The notes below the pieces were generated by a model. The model saw only the letters and a program-made list of their open reading frames with translations, ran no database searches and had not been told where the DNA came from. A program made the translations under genes and the position numbers. Of a stretch of 64,000 nucleotides of DNA, positions 26,758-35,756 are shown one piece after another (the stretch's first letter is position 1; every line of letters starts with the position of its first letter). The DNA is from Yoonia maritima (GTDB lineage: Bacteria > Pseudomonadota > Alphaproteobacteria > Rhodobacterales > Rhodobacteraceae): NCBI RefSeq assembly GCF_002933395.1, contig NZ_PKFN01000008.1, forward strand, positions 124,001 to 188,000. Direction: 5' to 3'.

Positions 26758-28108
26758 TCGCCTTTTTAGTGGCATCAACCACTTTGTCGATCTCGGCTTC
26801 AGTGATGCAGAACGGTGGCGCAAACCCGATGATATCACCTTGTGGCATCGCACGTGCAATAACACCCTGTTCGGCCATCGCACCCACAATCGTTGGGCAT
26901 ATCTTATCAGCAGCCTCAAAAGCCTGTTTAGTGTCTTGGTCTTTTACCAACTCCACCCCACACAATAGACCGTCCCCGCGGATTTCGCCCATGTTCACGT
27001 GATCGCCCAGCGCATCACGCATCGCGGCATTCAAATAGGCACCCATCCGCCCCGCATTTGTGACCAAATCCAAATCATCAATCAGCTTTAGGTTCGCAAC
27101 ACCAGCAGCCGCACAGATAGGATGGGCCGAATAGGTCCAGCCATGTCCAATAGGGCCGTTTTCATCGGTGCCTTGCTCTAACACCTTCCACATTTTGTCA
27201 GACACGATTGACCCGGAAAGTGGCGCATAAGCGGATGTCAGGCCCTTGGCGATCGTGATCAGGTCAGGCTTCATCCCATAATATTCGGAACCAAACATCG
27301 TGCCCAAGCGCCCAAAGCCAGTTACGACTTCATCCGCGACCAGAAGAATATCGTGCTTATCCAAAACGGCTTGGATGGCAGCCCAGTAGCCCGCAGGCGG
27401 AGGCACGATACCACCTGTTCCCAACACGGGCTCACCGATAAACGCAGCAATCGTATCTGCACCTTCGCGTTCGATCTGCGCCTCTAGATCTGCGGCACAA
27501 TGCGCTGAAAACTGTTCTTCGGTCATACTCTGATCGGCACGGCGGAAGTAATATGGTGCCTCGGTGTGGATCACCTGCGCGAGCGGAAGGTCAAATTTCT
27601 TATGAAACAGCTCTAGCCCCGTCAGAGACCCAGTCATCAAACCCGAGCCATGATAGCCCCGCCACCGCGAGATGATCTTTTTCTTCTCGGGCCGACCAAG
27701 GATGTTGTTGTAGTACCAAATCAGTTTGATGTTGGTCTCATTTGCGTCCGACCCAGACAACCCAAAATACACCTTTGACATATGATCCGGCGCACGGTCC
27801 ATGATCATCTTGGAAAGCGTAATTGATGCCTCTGTCCCATGGCCCACATATGAATGGTAATAAGCCAATTCTTTCGCTTGGGCCGCGATTGCATCAGCAA
27901 TTTCGGGATGACCGTAACCCACGTTCACGCAGTAAAGCCCTGCAAACGCATCCAAAAACTGGTTGCCGTCACGATCTTGTATATGAACGCCTTTGGCACC
28001 AGAGATCACACGCGTTGGTGTTTCACCCCGCGCATGCATCGCCAGATGCGTCGAGGCGTGAAAGAAATTGTCGCGGTCCCATTGTTCAAGCGGGTCGTTC
28101 TTTAACAT
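26738..28108 (-). CDS. doeD: Class III PLP aminotransferase, probable diaminobutyrate transaminase DoeD
   Basis: A 456-residue fold-type I aminotransferase. PLP-binding features include the GSDANETNIKL phosphate region, VADEVVTGFGR with the pyridine-binding Asp, and the Schiff-base Lys in ITIAKGLTSAYAPL. In ectoine degradation DoeD converts L-2,4-diaminobutyrate to aspartate semialdehyde. Assignment as DoeD rather than a generic omega-aminotransferase rests on its place 21 bp downstream of doeB and on matching length. The ribosome site is AAGGAAG. Confidence 0.82.
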   Translation of the reverse strand: MLKNDPLEQWDRDNFFHASTHLAMHARGETPTRVISGAKGVHIQDRDGNQFLDAFAGLYCVNVGYGHPEIADAIAAQAKELAYYHSYVGHGTEASITLSKMIMDRAPDHMSKVYFGLSGSDANETNIKLIWYYNNILGRPEKKKIISRWRGYHGSGLMTGSLTGLELFHKKFDLPLAQVIHTEAPYYFRRADQSMTEEQFSAHCAADLEAQIEREGADTIAAFIGEPVLGTGGIVPPPAGYWAAIQAVLDKHDILLVADEVVTGFGRLGTMFGSEYYGMKPDLITIAKGLTSAYAPLSGSIVSDKMWKVLEQGTDENGPIGHGWTYSAHPICAAAGVANLKLIDDLDLVTNAGRMGAYLNAAMRDALGDHVNMGEIRGDGLLCGVELVKDQDTKQAFEAADKICPTIVGAMAEQGVIARAMPQGDIIGFAPPFCITEAEIDKVVDATKKAITQVLG

Positions 28109-28129
28109 CGTACTTCCTTTGTTTCGGCC

Positions 28130-29125
28130 TTAGGCCGTGATTTCAACGGCTAACACAGCCAGACAGTCACCCGGCTGGATCAAACCGGGAAAATGTCGCG
28201 CAGTAAGAATGCCATCCATCTGCGCTTTGATCGTCTGCGGGGCGCGTCCGGTATGCTGGGTGTCCCATATATGCGCGAGGTCATCGCCCTTACGGACCAT
28301 GTCACCAAGCGCAGTGCTAAATTCGACCAGCCCACCATCGTCGGCAAAATGAAAGCATGTATCGTCCGGTTGGGTCAGCATGCGTGTCGGGGCTATGTCG
28401 AGGTCACCTTGCATGATGCCTGCATGAATAAGCACATTGCGAATGCCTTTGCGGGCGATTTGCACGGTGTTCGGGGTGGTCGTGCCACCACCACCTAGTT
28501 CGGTGGTCACAAATGTTTTGCCCTGCGTTTCAGCCGCATCGTCATACATGCCCAGCGCATCTATTTCGCGCATTTCAATACTGAAGGGCGCATTGAACGC
28601 ATCGCGCGCCGCACTGCACCGCGCCTGCTGTTCAACATCATTTAAGACATGCGACGCCGCGAATGGTAAGAAATCCAACGTCTTACCACCCGAATGAAAA
28701 TCAACAACGATATCAGCCATCGGCAGCAGCACGCGTTGAAAGTAATCCGCAATCTTTTCCGTGGGGCTACCATCAGGTCTCCCCGGAAACACCCGGTTCA
28801 TGTTCACATCATCTAATGGCGACACTCGCGTGCCAGCAAGAAACGCGGGGTGGTTCATAAACGGCACGATTAGCACGGTTCCCGTAATGTCGTCGGCCCT
28901 GAGCGTCTGCGTCAATGAGACAAGAGCGAGGGGCCCTTCGTATTCATCCCCATGATTTGCCCCCGTCAACAAAGCACGTGGGCCTTCGCCATTTTTAATC
29001 ACGGTGATTGGGATCTGTATCGAACCCCATGCGCTATCGTTCCGGCTATAAGGCAGCCGTAAGTATCCGTGCTGCACGCCATCTGCACCAAAATTCACAG
29101 TCGAGGATATTGGGTTATCACGCAT
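28130..29125 (-). CDS. doeB: N-alpha-acetyl-L-2,4-diaminobutyrate deacetylase
   Basis: A 331-residue zinc hydrolase of the succinylglutamate desuccinylase/aspartoacylase family. Zinc ligands are seen in GANHGDEYEG (H and E) and in VDFHSGG. In the ectoine pathway it removes the acetyl group from N-acetyl diaminobutyrate made by DoeA. In Ruegeria this protein is called EutE. It starts 3 bp after the doeA stop, which argues for one transcript doeA-doeB-doeD. Confidence 0.9.
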   Translation of the reverse strand: MRDNPISSTVNFGADGVQHGYLRLPYSRNDSAWGSIQIPITVIKNGEGPRALLTGANHGDEYEGPLALVSLTQTLRADDITGTVLIVPFMNHPAFLAGTRVSPLDDVNMNRVFPGRPDGSPTEKIADYFQRVLLPMADIVVDFHSGGKTLDFLPFAASHVLNDVEQQARCSAARDAFNAPFSIEMREIDALGMYDDAAETQGKTFVTTELGGGGTTTPNTVQIARKGIRNVLIHAGIMQGDLDIAPTRMLTQPDDTCFHFADDGGLVEFSTALGDMVRKGDDLAHIWDTQHTGRAPQTIKAQMDGILTARHFPGLIQPGDCLAVLAVEITA

Positions 29126-29128
29126 AGA

Positions 29129-30304
29129 TCAGTCTTTAATCACAAGTTCACGGGGGGTCGTACATAGGCACTCAGCGCCTGTGTCAGTGATCAAGATTGG
29201 CTCTGTAATCTCTAGCCCGCCGTCATCCAACCAAAGCGCTGGCATAAAATGGAACGTCATACCGGGTTCCAGCATTGTTTGATCACCGGCGCGGAACGAC
29301 ATCGTACGTTCTCCCCAATCAGGCGGATAAGAAAGCCCGATGGCATAGCCACAGCGACTATCCTTTTCGAAACCAAGCTTGTTCAATGTACCATTAAACG
29401 CAGTAGCAATATCTTCGCACAGATTACCCGGCCGGGCCTGCGCAAGCCCCGCTTCAACTGCTTCTAGAACAGCTTTTTCTGCATCAATGTACTTTTGTGG
29501 GGCCTTCCCAAGGAACAGTGTCCGTGATTGCGGACACTGATAGCGGCGATACGCCCCCGCAATTTCGAAAAACGTGCTTTCACCTGTTTTCAATGGGCTA
29601 TCATCCCATGACAGATGTGGGGCAGTCGCATCCATGCCAGATGGCGCCATCGGGACAATCGCGGGGTAGTCCCCCCAATACGCGTCCACCCCCGTAATCG
29701 ACGCATGATATAAATCTGCGATTAGATCATTTTTACGCATTCCGGGTTCTGCAGTTTCACGCACAACGGCGTGCATTTTCTCGACGATCCGTGCCGCAGC
29801 ACGCATATAACCGATCTCGGTGTCAGACTTCACCGCCCGCTGCCAGTTTACCAACCCCGTCACATCCACCAGATCAGCCTGCTTCAATCCAGATTGAAGC
29901 GCCATGAACGCCGCAGCGGTAAAATAGTAGTTATCGGACTCAAATCCGATTCGGCCGGTCACAACGCCGCGGTCAGCCATCATACTAACAAGCGTCGCCA
30001 TCGGGTGTTTGGTTGGGTTTTGCACATATGTATCGTCGTACCCGACAATATTATCATGCTGTAGGTAGGTCGTGCGCTGCGCGCCGATGGCATCCATAGC
30101 CCGGCCCCACCATACAGGTTCACCCTCAAGAGTTAGCAACACCCCTTGGTGCACATAAAACGACCAACCATCGTAGCCGGTAAGCCACGCCATATTCGAC
30201 GGGTCGGTAACAAATATCGCATCTAGCCCACGCGCCGACATTTCCTGGCGCGTTTTACGTAAACGTGCGGCGTATTCAGCCGCACCAAAGGGCAATTGAG
30301 GCAT
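29129..30304 (-). CDS. doeA: Ectoine hydrolase DoeA (M24 peptidase fold)
   Basis: A 391-residue pita-bread fold enzyme that opens the ectoine ring to give N-acetyl diaminobutyrate. The N-terminal creatinase-like domain carries NMAWLTGYDGWSFYVHQ, a stretch typical of ectoine hydrolases, and the catalytic domain follows from about residue 170. Some metal ligands of true M24 peptidases are replaced (for example FFEIAGAYRRYQCPQ), as in DoeA/EutD. First gene of the operon; a 20-bp palindrome separates it from divergent doeX. Confidence 0.9.
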   Translation of the reverse strand: MPQLPFGAAEYAARLRKTRQEMSARGLDAIFVTDPSNMAWLTGYDGWSFYVHQGVLLTLEGEPVWWGRAMDAIGAQRTTYLQHDNIVGYDDTYVQNPTKHPMATLVSMMADRGVVTGRIGFESDNYYFTAAAFMALQSGLKQADLVDVTGLVNWQRAVKSDTEIGYMRAAARIVEKMHAVVRETAEPGMRKNDLIADLYHASITGVDAYWGDYPAIVPMAPSGMDATAPHLSWDDSPLKTGESTFFEIAGAYRRYQCPQSRTLFLGKAPQKYIDAEKAVLEAVEAGLAQARPGNLCEDIATAFNGTLNKLGFEKDSRCGYAIGLSYPPDWGERTMSFRAGDQTMLEPGMTFHFMPALWLDDGGLEITEPILITDTGAECLCTTPRELVIKD

Positions 30305-30379
30305 TCAGGTCTCCAGTATTTCCGGGGTGATATTAGCTTTATCTTAAGCCGCTTATCTGCAAACATAAGAAATATCCGC

Positions 30380-30399
30380 CTAAATTTCGCGAAATTTAG
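30380..30399. promoter_or_regulatory. Perfect 20-bp palindrome between doeA and doeX
   Basis: CTAAATTTCGCGAAATTTAG is fully self-complementary and sits 21 bp before the doeX start and 76 bp before doeA, in an AT-rich 116-bp gap. It is the obvious operator candidate for the AsnC-type regulator DoeX acting on both directions. Confidence 0.65.
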
Positions 30400-30420
30400 T
30401 AATCGCCTAAGAAATAAACC

Positions 30421-30879
30421 ATGATTGATGAAATAGACAAAAAAATACTGCAGCAAGTACAGCGCAACAATCAACTGACAAGCGCTGAGTTATCAGAGCG
30501 CGTCGGACTGTCGCCAACATCCGTACAGCGTCGGCTGCACCGGCTACGCGATCAAAAAATCATTGAACGTGATATCGCCGTAGTTTCAACAGCAGCTATG
30601 GGACGCCCGTTAACAATGTTGGTATCTGTTGAATTGGAACGCGAGCGTTCGGATATTATTGATCGGTTCAAAAAATCTGTTCGTGACTGCCCCAAGGTTC
30701 AAAGTGCATACTATGTCACCGGAGAGACCGACTTTGTCCTAACAGTCACAGCAATAGACATGGCCGATTACGAGGCGTTCACCCGTGATTTCTTTTATAA
30801 CAACCAAGATATTAAAGGGTTCAAAACAACCGTTGTAATGGATCGCATCAAAGCATCATACGAACTCCCCATAGACTGA
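30421..30879 (+). CDS. doeX: Lrp/AsnC regulator of ectoine catabolism, DoeX-like
   Basis: A 152-residue Lrp/AsnC protein: N-terminal helix-turn-helix (LTSAELSERVGLSPTSVQRR) and C-terminal RAM domain with the YYVTGETDFVLTV core. In Halomonas and roseobacters an AsnC-type protein (DoeX/AsnC) accompanies the ectoine genes and binds their promoter region. Divergent orientation with a shared palindrome supports this role. No EnuR-type (MocR) regulator, ectoine transporter or eutABC genes are present here. Confidence 0.88.
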   Translation: MIDEIDKKILQQVQRNNQLTSAELSERVGLSPTSVQRRLHRLRDQKIIERDIAVVSTAAMGRPLTMLVSVELERERSDIIDRFKKSVRDCPKVQSAYYVTGETDFVLTVTAIDMADYEAFTRDFFYNNQDIKGFKTTVVMDRIKASYELPID

Positions 30880-30980
30880 TAATTACATGCCAAAGTAAAA
30901 ACACAGAAATACTTAAGGGCATGTCTTTTTTCACTTGCGCCCCGGCCGATTGCTTTATAGATCACGCCCACTAACGGAGT

Positions 30981-31055
30981 GCGGGCGTAGCTCAGGGGTA
31001 GAGCATAACCTTGCCAAGGTTAGGGTCGAGAGTTCGAATCTCTTCGCCCGCTCCA
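30981..31055 (+). tRNA. tRNA-Gly (GCC), copy 1
   Basis: A 75-nt cloverleaf: acceptor GCGGGCG/CGCCCGC, D arm GCTC/GAGC, anticodon arm TAACC-TTGCCAA-GGTTA with anticodon GCC at 31013-31015, T arm with TTCGAAT, encoded CCA. Discriminator T. An identical copy follows at 31191. Confidence 0.97.
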
Positions 31056-31057
31056 AC

Positions 31058-31098
31058 AAAACAAGGCCTCTCGGCAACGAGAGGCCTTGTTTGTTTTT
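31058..31098 (+). terminator. Terminator after tRNA-Gly copy 1
   Basis: ACAAGGCCTCTCG and its complement around GCAA, then a TTGTTTTT tract, starting 3 bp after the tRNA. Thus each tRNA copy forms a separate transcription unit. Confidence 0.88.
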
Positions 31099-31190
31099 AC
31101 ATTCAAAAAAAATCAAATGACTTACATATTTCTAATTTCAGCCCTTGCGCCCCGCGCCGACTCTTTGTAGATCACGGCTCACTAACGGAT

Positions 31191-31265
31191 GCGGGCGTAG
31201 CTCAGGGGTAGAGCATAACCTTGCCAAGGTTAGGGTCGAGAGTTCGAATCTCTTCGCCCGCTCCA
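31191..31265 (+). tRNA. tRNA-Gly (GCC), copy 2
   Basis: Identical over 75 nt to the copy at 30981, including CCA. The ~45 bp before each copy are also alike (CTTGCGCCCCG, then TAGATCACG and CACTAACGGA), which suggests duplication of a promoter-plus-gene segment. Confidence 0.97.
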
Positions 31266-31273
31266 GTTAGTCA

Positions 31274-31310
31274 AACAAAAAGGCCGCCTTTTAAAGGCGG
31301 CCTTTTTGTT
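31274..31310 (+). terminator. Terminator after tRNA-Gly copy 2
   Basis: A long stem (AAAAAGGCCGCCTT and its complement around TTAA) ending in a T-tract. Its sequence differs from the terminator of copy 1, so the duplicated part stops at the tRNA end. It also reads as a terminator for the minus-strand gene direction. Confidence 0.85.
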
Positions 31311-31339
31311 ATTCCCTAGTCTAAAAACAGGCGTCATAT

Positions 31340-32014
31340 CTATTGAAGTTCAGCACCTGCAGATGGGCGACTGCCTCCGATGATACTGACATGAGCAACA
31401 TGTCCCGGCGGGGTAGTGATGTTGTCGAACTGCTCAAGTCTACTGAACCTAGGCAAGTGATCGTCATCCAACACGATGGCAGGGTCTGCTAATGCGGGCG
31501 TAAATGCAGCGACATCATTAAATGTTGGGATATCGGCATCATTTCTCGCAAGGTCTTGCGTGTCCAAATTGATCTCTGCCCACGTTAATTCGGGCTCGGC
31601 TTGTTCTGCGACATCTATCTGCGCGTTGCTTGCAGCGCGCACAGCGAGAAAGTCTTTGTTGCTCACGGAAGCAACGCCAAGCTGCCCAAGCAAAGTTGCT
31701 GGCGTTTGCTGACCCACCAATGCGTGAAGACAAGGGATAAGTTCGTATAGTTCATCCATGTCAGAACCGACACGGTCGGTTAGCAAGATGGTGCTGATAA
31801 ACGGGTTGTGCCGCTCCCCCGATAGGGCAACCGAATGGGTCAATTTCCCTTCAATCTCTTCATCCATCACCAGTAAATCGATCAAGTCCATCTTCACGAG
31901 TGCACAGGCCACATCGTGACGGTCCACGCAAAGGATTTGAAATCCTTTATCAACAAACACGCGGGCAGTTGCCGCCGCCGCAGCGGGATCGCTGCGCATA
32001 ATCAAAGCTTTCAT
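31340..32014 (-). CDS. Response-regulator-like protein with degenerate receiver domain
   Basis: A 224-residue protein. The first ~110 residues resemble a CheY-like receiver: a beta strand MKALIMRSDP at the start, DLLVMDEE where the phospho-acceptor Asp would fall (residue ~50), and STILLTDR where the conserved Thr region lies, but the second acidic pocket residue and Lys are not clear. The C-terminal half is acidic, Ala/Asp-rich and probably disordered, with no output domain. Start chosen at ATG 32014 after CAGGAGA. Role unknown; likely a single-domain signalling protein of roseobacters. Confidence 0.6.
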   Translation of the reverse strand: MKALIMRSDPAAAAATARVFVDKGFQILCVDRHDVACALVKMDLIDLLVMDEEIEGKLTHSVALSGERHNPFISTILLTDRVGSDMDELYELIPCLHALVGQQTPATLLGQLGVASVSNKDFLAVRAASNAQIDVAEQAEPELTWAEINLDTQDLARNDADIPTFNDVAAFTPALADPAIVLDDDHLPRFSRLEQFDNITTPPGHVAHVSIIGGSRPSAGAELQ

Positions 32015-32161
32015 CGGATTCTCCTGACATATGAGCAATTTCCGTCACGTTACGAATCGAACCCTTAAATATTGCTGAAAACCGGCAACATTTCTTGCAT
32101 AGGCTTGGCCCCTGCCCCTGTTCCGCCTATAGAAACACACAAACAACGAAGGACGCGCATT

Positions 32162-32749
32162 ATGCGGACAGCAACGATCACACGCAAAACCGCCGAGACT
32201 GACATCTCGGTTACCGTGAACCTTGATGGTTCAGGGGTTTATGACAATCAGACCGGTGTTGGTTTTTTCGACCACATGCTGGATCAGCTTTCGCGTCACG
32301 CGTTGATTGATATGACCGTTCGGGCGACCGGCGATCTGCACATTGATGATCACCACACTGTCGAAGATGTGGGCATTGCATTGGGGCAGGCACTGACCGA
32401 AGCCTTAGGCGATAAACGCGGCATCCGCCGCTATGGTAGCTGCCACCTTGCGATGGACGATGCGCAGGTGCGCTGTGCACTGGACCTATCTGCGCGCCCC
32501 TACCTGATCTGTAACCTTGATCTGCCATTCGGCAAAATCGGCACGTTCGATACCGAACTGGTCCGCGAGTTTTTTCAGGCACTTAGCACACATGGTGGCA
32601 TCACGCTGCACATCGACAAGCTTCACGGCTTTAATGCACATCACATCACCGAAGCCGCGTTCAAAGCGGTTGCACGCGCCTTGCGCGAAGCGGTTGAAAC
32701 CGACCCACGCAAAACAGACGCGATCCCATCAACCAAGGGCACCCTATGA
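32162..32749 (+). CDS. hisB: Imidazoleglycerol-phosphate dehydratase
   Basis: A 195-residue monofunctional HisB (no phosphatase domain) for step six of histidine synthesis. Metal-binding motifs [21 protein letters not shown] and the mirrored [15 protein letters not shown] are intact. ATG 32162 follows GAAGGACG; a longer reading from upstream has no support. It overlaps hisH by 4 bp (ATGA). Confidence 0.97.
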   Translation: MRTATITRKTAETDISVTVNLDGSGVYDNQTGVGFFDHMLDQLSRHALIDMTVRATGDLHIDDHHTVEDVGIALGQALTEALGDKRGIRRYGSCHLAMDDAQVRCALDLSARPYLICNLDLPFGKIGTFDTELVREFFQALSTHGGITLHIDKLHGFNAHHITEAAFKAVARALREAVETDPRKTDAIPSTKGTL

Positions 32750-33384
32750 TCACCGCGCTTATTGATTACGACAGCGGCAACCTGCACTCGGCACAAAAGG
32801 CGTTTGAACGGATGGCAACAGAGGTCGATGGCGGTAAGATCATCGTCACCTCTGATCCAGAAACTGTTGCAGCGGCGGATCGGATCGTTCTGCCCGGCGA
32901 CGGTGCGTTCCCGCATTGCCGTGCTGAACTTTTTGCGCGTACCGGCTTGGCTGAGGCCATCGTCGAAGCCGTTACCGTCAACGCCCGCCCCTTCATGGGG
33001 ATTTGCGTTGGCATGCAGATGCTGGCCACCACAGGTCATGAATACGAAGAAACGCCGGGGTTTGGCTGGATCGCCGGTGATATTCGTAAAATTGAACCCA
33101 ATGACCCTGCGCTAAAGGTACCGCACATGGGCTGGAACGATCTTGTGATCGACAACCCGCATCCTGTACTCAACGGCATTAAGTCGGGAGATCACGCATA
33201 TTTTGTGCATTCTTACGCGATGGATGTCACAAAATCGGCTGAACGGCTTGCCCATGTCGATTACGCGGGTGATATTACAGCGATCATCGGACGCGACACG
33301 ATCATCGGCATGCAGTTTCACCCCGAAAAAAGCCAAGACGCGGGCTTGCGTATGATCGGTAACTTTCTAACGTGGACCCCGTAA
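32746..33384 (+). CDS. hisH: Imidazole glycerol phosphate synthase glutaminase subunit
   Basis: A 212-residue class I glutamine amidotransferase. The nucleophile is Cys87 in GICVGMQ and the His-Glu dyad is in GMQFHPEKS near the C-terminus. It supplies ammonia to HisF, encoded 2.4 kb downstream. Translationally coupled to hisB. Confidence 0.97.
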   Translation: MITALIDYDSGNLHSAQKAFERMATEVDGGKIIVTSDPETVAAADRIVLPGDGAFPHCRAELFARTGLAEAIVEAVTVNARPFMGICVGMQMLATTGHEYEETPGFGWIAGDIRKIEPNDPALKVPHMGWNDLVIDNPHPVLNGIKSGDHAYFVHSYAMDVTKSAERLAHVDYAGDITAIIGRDTIIGMQFHPEKSQDAGLRMIGNFLTWTP

Positions 33385-33400
33385 CAAACGGGAACGCCTC

Positions 33401-33871
33401 ATGTTGACACGCCGTACCATGATCATCGCCGCAGCAAGCACCCTCGCGGGCTGCGGTCGTCGTAATCGCAGGGAAGAAGCGTCGTCACGCGCCATCCCGC
33501 TTTACCCAAATGAAACGCCTGAACTGCGACGGCTGATCAATAAATACGCTGACATTCACGACATCCCTGTGACCTTGCTTCACCGTGTGATTATCCGTGA
33601 AAGCACCCATAACCCTGCGGCCCGCAACGGGCCATATTATGGGTTGATGCAAATCTTACCACAGACTGCGCGCACGATGGGCCATCGCGGCCCAGCGAGC
33701 GAGCTTCTCGATGCGGAAACCAACCTCATGTATGCTGGTAAATACCTACGCGGGGCTTGGTTGCTATCATATGGCGACGAAGAAACCGCTGTCAGCTGGT
33801 ATGCCCGCGGCTATTACTACGAGGCAAAAAGGCGCGGTATGCTTGTCGAAACAGGATTGCGCCAAGGCTAA
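33401..33871 (+). CDS. Lytic transglycosylase (SLT domain) lipoprotein
   Basis: A 156-residue protein with a short signal ending in a lipobox (LAGC, Cys about residue 18), so it is probably anchored in a membrane. The SLT domain covers most of the rest: RVIIRESTHNPAARNG holds the catalytic Glu (RES), then YGLMQILPQTA and the AGKYLRGAW helix. It cleaves the MurNAc-GlcNAc bond of peptidoglycan. It sits between hisH and hisA, 16 bp after hisH, and ends at a strong terminator. Confidence 0.9.
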   Translation: MLTRRTMIIAAASTLAGCGRRNRREEASSRAIPLYPNETPELRRLINKYADIHDIPVTLLHRVIIRESTHNPAARNGPYYGLMQILPQTARTMGHRGPASELLDAETNLMYAGKYLRGAWLLSYGDEETAVSWYARGYYYEAKRRGMLVETGLRQG

Positions 33872-33909
33872 ACATAAAAGCCCCCGCTCTTACGGGGGGC
33901 TTTTATGTT
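33871..33909. terminator. Bidirectional terminator
   Basis: A 15-bp stem (AACATAAAAGCCCCC and its complement) with an 8-9 base loop separates the transglycosylase gene from the convergent DUF2147 gene. A/T blocks on both sides allow termination in both directions. Confidence 0.88.
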
Positions 33910-33924
33910 ATATGACGCGCGTTT

Positions 33925-34314
33925 TTAATTCACGCGCACCCAGTTTTGACTTGCACAGATCAGGCCGCCAGCCACACAACCGCGCAGGCGAAGCGCGTTA
34001 CCGGACACATCCATTTTACCGATGTAGGTTTTGTCGTTTGACGGACGCCAGACTTGCCCTTCATATGAACCGCCGCCTTGGGGGACCATATCGATCACGA
34101 TCTGACGGCCAAGGTTTGGCGACTGGTATTCGCCACTTGTGTTGAACGTACGGCTGATTGTGCCGCAAACTGCCCCACCGCATGGCGCAACAGTCACATG
34201 CGCGTAGGCACCGTCATCAACTTCGGTCTGCCAGACGCCAACGGCCGCCTCTTGGGCTTGCGCTGCGCCACCAAAAGCCAAAGCAGCCGCAATAGCGATA
34301 GTCCGAATTTTCAT
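33925..34314 (-). CDS. DUF2147 family secreted protein
   Basis: A 129-residue protein with a classical signal peptide (AIAAALAFGGAAQAQ, cleavage near residue 21). The mature part has the DUF2147 pattern: VGVWQTEVDDG at the start, a Cys pair in CGGAVCG, the YIGKM strand, and C-terminal LRLRGCV...NWVRV. Family members are small beta-rich periplasmic proteins of unknown function. It lies on the minus strand within the histidine region. Confidence 0.88.
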   Translation of the reverse strand: MKIRTIAIAAALAFGGAAQAQEAAVGVWQTEVDDGAYAHVTVAPCGGAVCGTISRTFNTSGEYQSPNLGRQIVIDMVPQGGGSYEGQVWRPSNDKTYIGKMDVSGNALRLRGCVAGGLICASQNWVRVN

Positions 34315-34451
34315 ATCTATTCCTCCCTAGATCTGCAGTGAGCATGCCTGCGATCCGTGATTCCGATCAAGCATGACGTAAGGTTGCGCCACGCGTTGCA
34401 TTTCCCCAAGCGCCGTGCATAAACGCGCCAACAGTTATGAAAGGCCGCCCA

Positions 34452-35171
34452 ATGATCCTCTACCCTGCTATCGACCTCAAAGACGGTAACGCTGTGCGAT
34501 TGGTGCATGGGGACATGGACCAGACAACGGTCTTCAACGACGACCCCACAGCCCAAGCCCGCGCATTTGTCGACGCAGGCTGCGAATGGCTGCACCTTGT
34601 TGACCTGAACGGCGCATTCGCTGGCGAACCCGTTAACGCCGCCCCGGTCGAGGCTATCCTAAAAACCTGCCCAGTTCCTGCCCAACTGGGTGGCGGTATC
34701 CGGGACATGGCGACAATTGAACGCTGGCTGGATAAGGGGCTTGCCCGCGTGATCCTTGGGACTGTCGCGGTTGAAAACCCCGATCTTGTCCGTGAAGCTG
34801 CCAAAGCATTCCCCGGCAAAGTCGCCGTCGGGCTTGATGCCCGCAACGGGCGCGTCGCAACACGTGGCTGGGCAGAAGAAACCGACGTAATGGTCACCGA
34901 CCTTGCCAAATCCTTCGAAGATGCAGGCATCGCCGCGATCATTTATACGGACATCATGCGTGACGGTGCGATGAAGGGCCCAAACATCGACGCCACCGCA
35001 GAACTAGCCCGTGCCGTTGATATTCCCGTGATAGCATCAGGTGGTGTGTCTTCGATGGCTGACTTGAGCGCGCTCAAAGCCACTGGCGTTATCTCTGGCG
35101 CGATTTCAGGCCGCGCCCTGTATGACGGGGCAATTGACCTTTCCGAAGCACTAAAAGCGCTCGCGACATAA
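34452..35171 (+). CDS. hisA: ProFAR isomerase HisA
   Basis: A 239-residue TIM-barrel enzyme for the fourth step of histidine synthesis. The general base Asp8 is in YPAIDLKDG and the second catalytic Asp in [14 protein letters not shown]; the two phosphate loops GGGIRD and ASGGVSS are present. ATG 34452 follows GAAAGG, and gives the standard [11 protein letters not shown]-terminus. Confidence 0.97.
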   Translation: MILYPAIDLKDGNAVRLVHGDMDQTTVFNDDPTAQARAFVDAGCEWLHLVDLNGAFAGEPVNAAPVEAILKTCPVPAQLGGGIRDMATIERWLDKGLARVILGTVAVENPDLVREAAKAFPGKVAVGLDARNGRVATRGWAEETDVMVTDLAKSFEDAGIAAIIYTDIMRDGAMKGPNIDATAELARAVDIPVIASGGVSSMADLSALKATGVISGAISGRALYDGAIDLSEALKALAT

Positions 35172-35246
35172 GCCTGCGACATCGCGCCCCTTTTTTCTGT
35201 TAGATGAATAGTATTGGCTTTGCTCAACCTGATGAGGAGAGCCAGT

Positions 35247-35723
35247 ATGACCAACGTTAGAAAAACACCACTCCCATCCAATTCACAGCTTTGGCAAATG
35301 GTCGAACCCGGCGATTTCATTGATGGATACGCGGTGCAAAGCCCCCTTTCCCCACAACAGGCTGCAAAAATCGGGTTTTCGATGCCCAGTTGGGCCAACG
35401 CCCTGCTCGCACTGCGCAATACGATCGTAAAACCATTGGGGTTAAAGACCGAAAGCTCGGACACGGGAGACGGCGCAATCTTTCCCGTCCAATTTGAAGA
35501 CGAGAACGAACGGATCATCGGCACCGACGATAGCCACCTAAACTTTCGCATTTCGGTCATGCGCCAAGACGGCATGATCCATATGGCTACGTGGGTACAT
35601 CGCAACAATCTTGTGGGGAGAATTTATCTTGCCATCGTTATGCCCTTCCACATCTTGATCGTGCGCGACGCGATGCGGCGGATTTCATCCGCGCCGATTG
35701 CATCACAGGCGCCTACACACTAA
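35247..35723 (+). CDS. DUF2867 family protein
   Basis: A 158-residue soluble protein with a DUF2867-type region (DDSHLNFRISVM and the final YLAIVMPFHILIVRDAMRR, which is the usual end of this domain). Function is unknown; members sometimes occur in NAD-binding oxidoreductases. It has a GAGGAG ribosome site and lies between hisA and hisF in the same direction, perhaps in the same transcript, with no known link to histidine. Confidence 0.78.
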   Translation: MTNVRKTPLPSNSQLWQMVEPGDFIDGYAVQSPLSPQQAAKIGFSMPSWANALLALRNTIVKPLGLKTESSDTGDGAIFPVQFEDENERIIGTDDSHLNFRISVMRQDGMIHMATWVHRNNLVGRIYLAIVMPFHILIVRDAMRRISSAPIASQAPTH

Positions 35724-35756
35724 AGACGGGGCAACATTCCTAGCGATCGTGCGACT

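Noticed and set aside
30935..31211. Short open frames over the two tRNA-Gly genes
   Set aside because: They translate the tRNA sequences and have no ribosome site; the tRNA structure explains the region.
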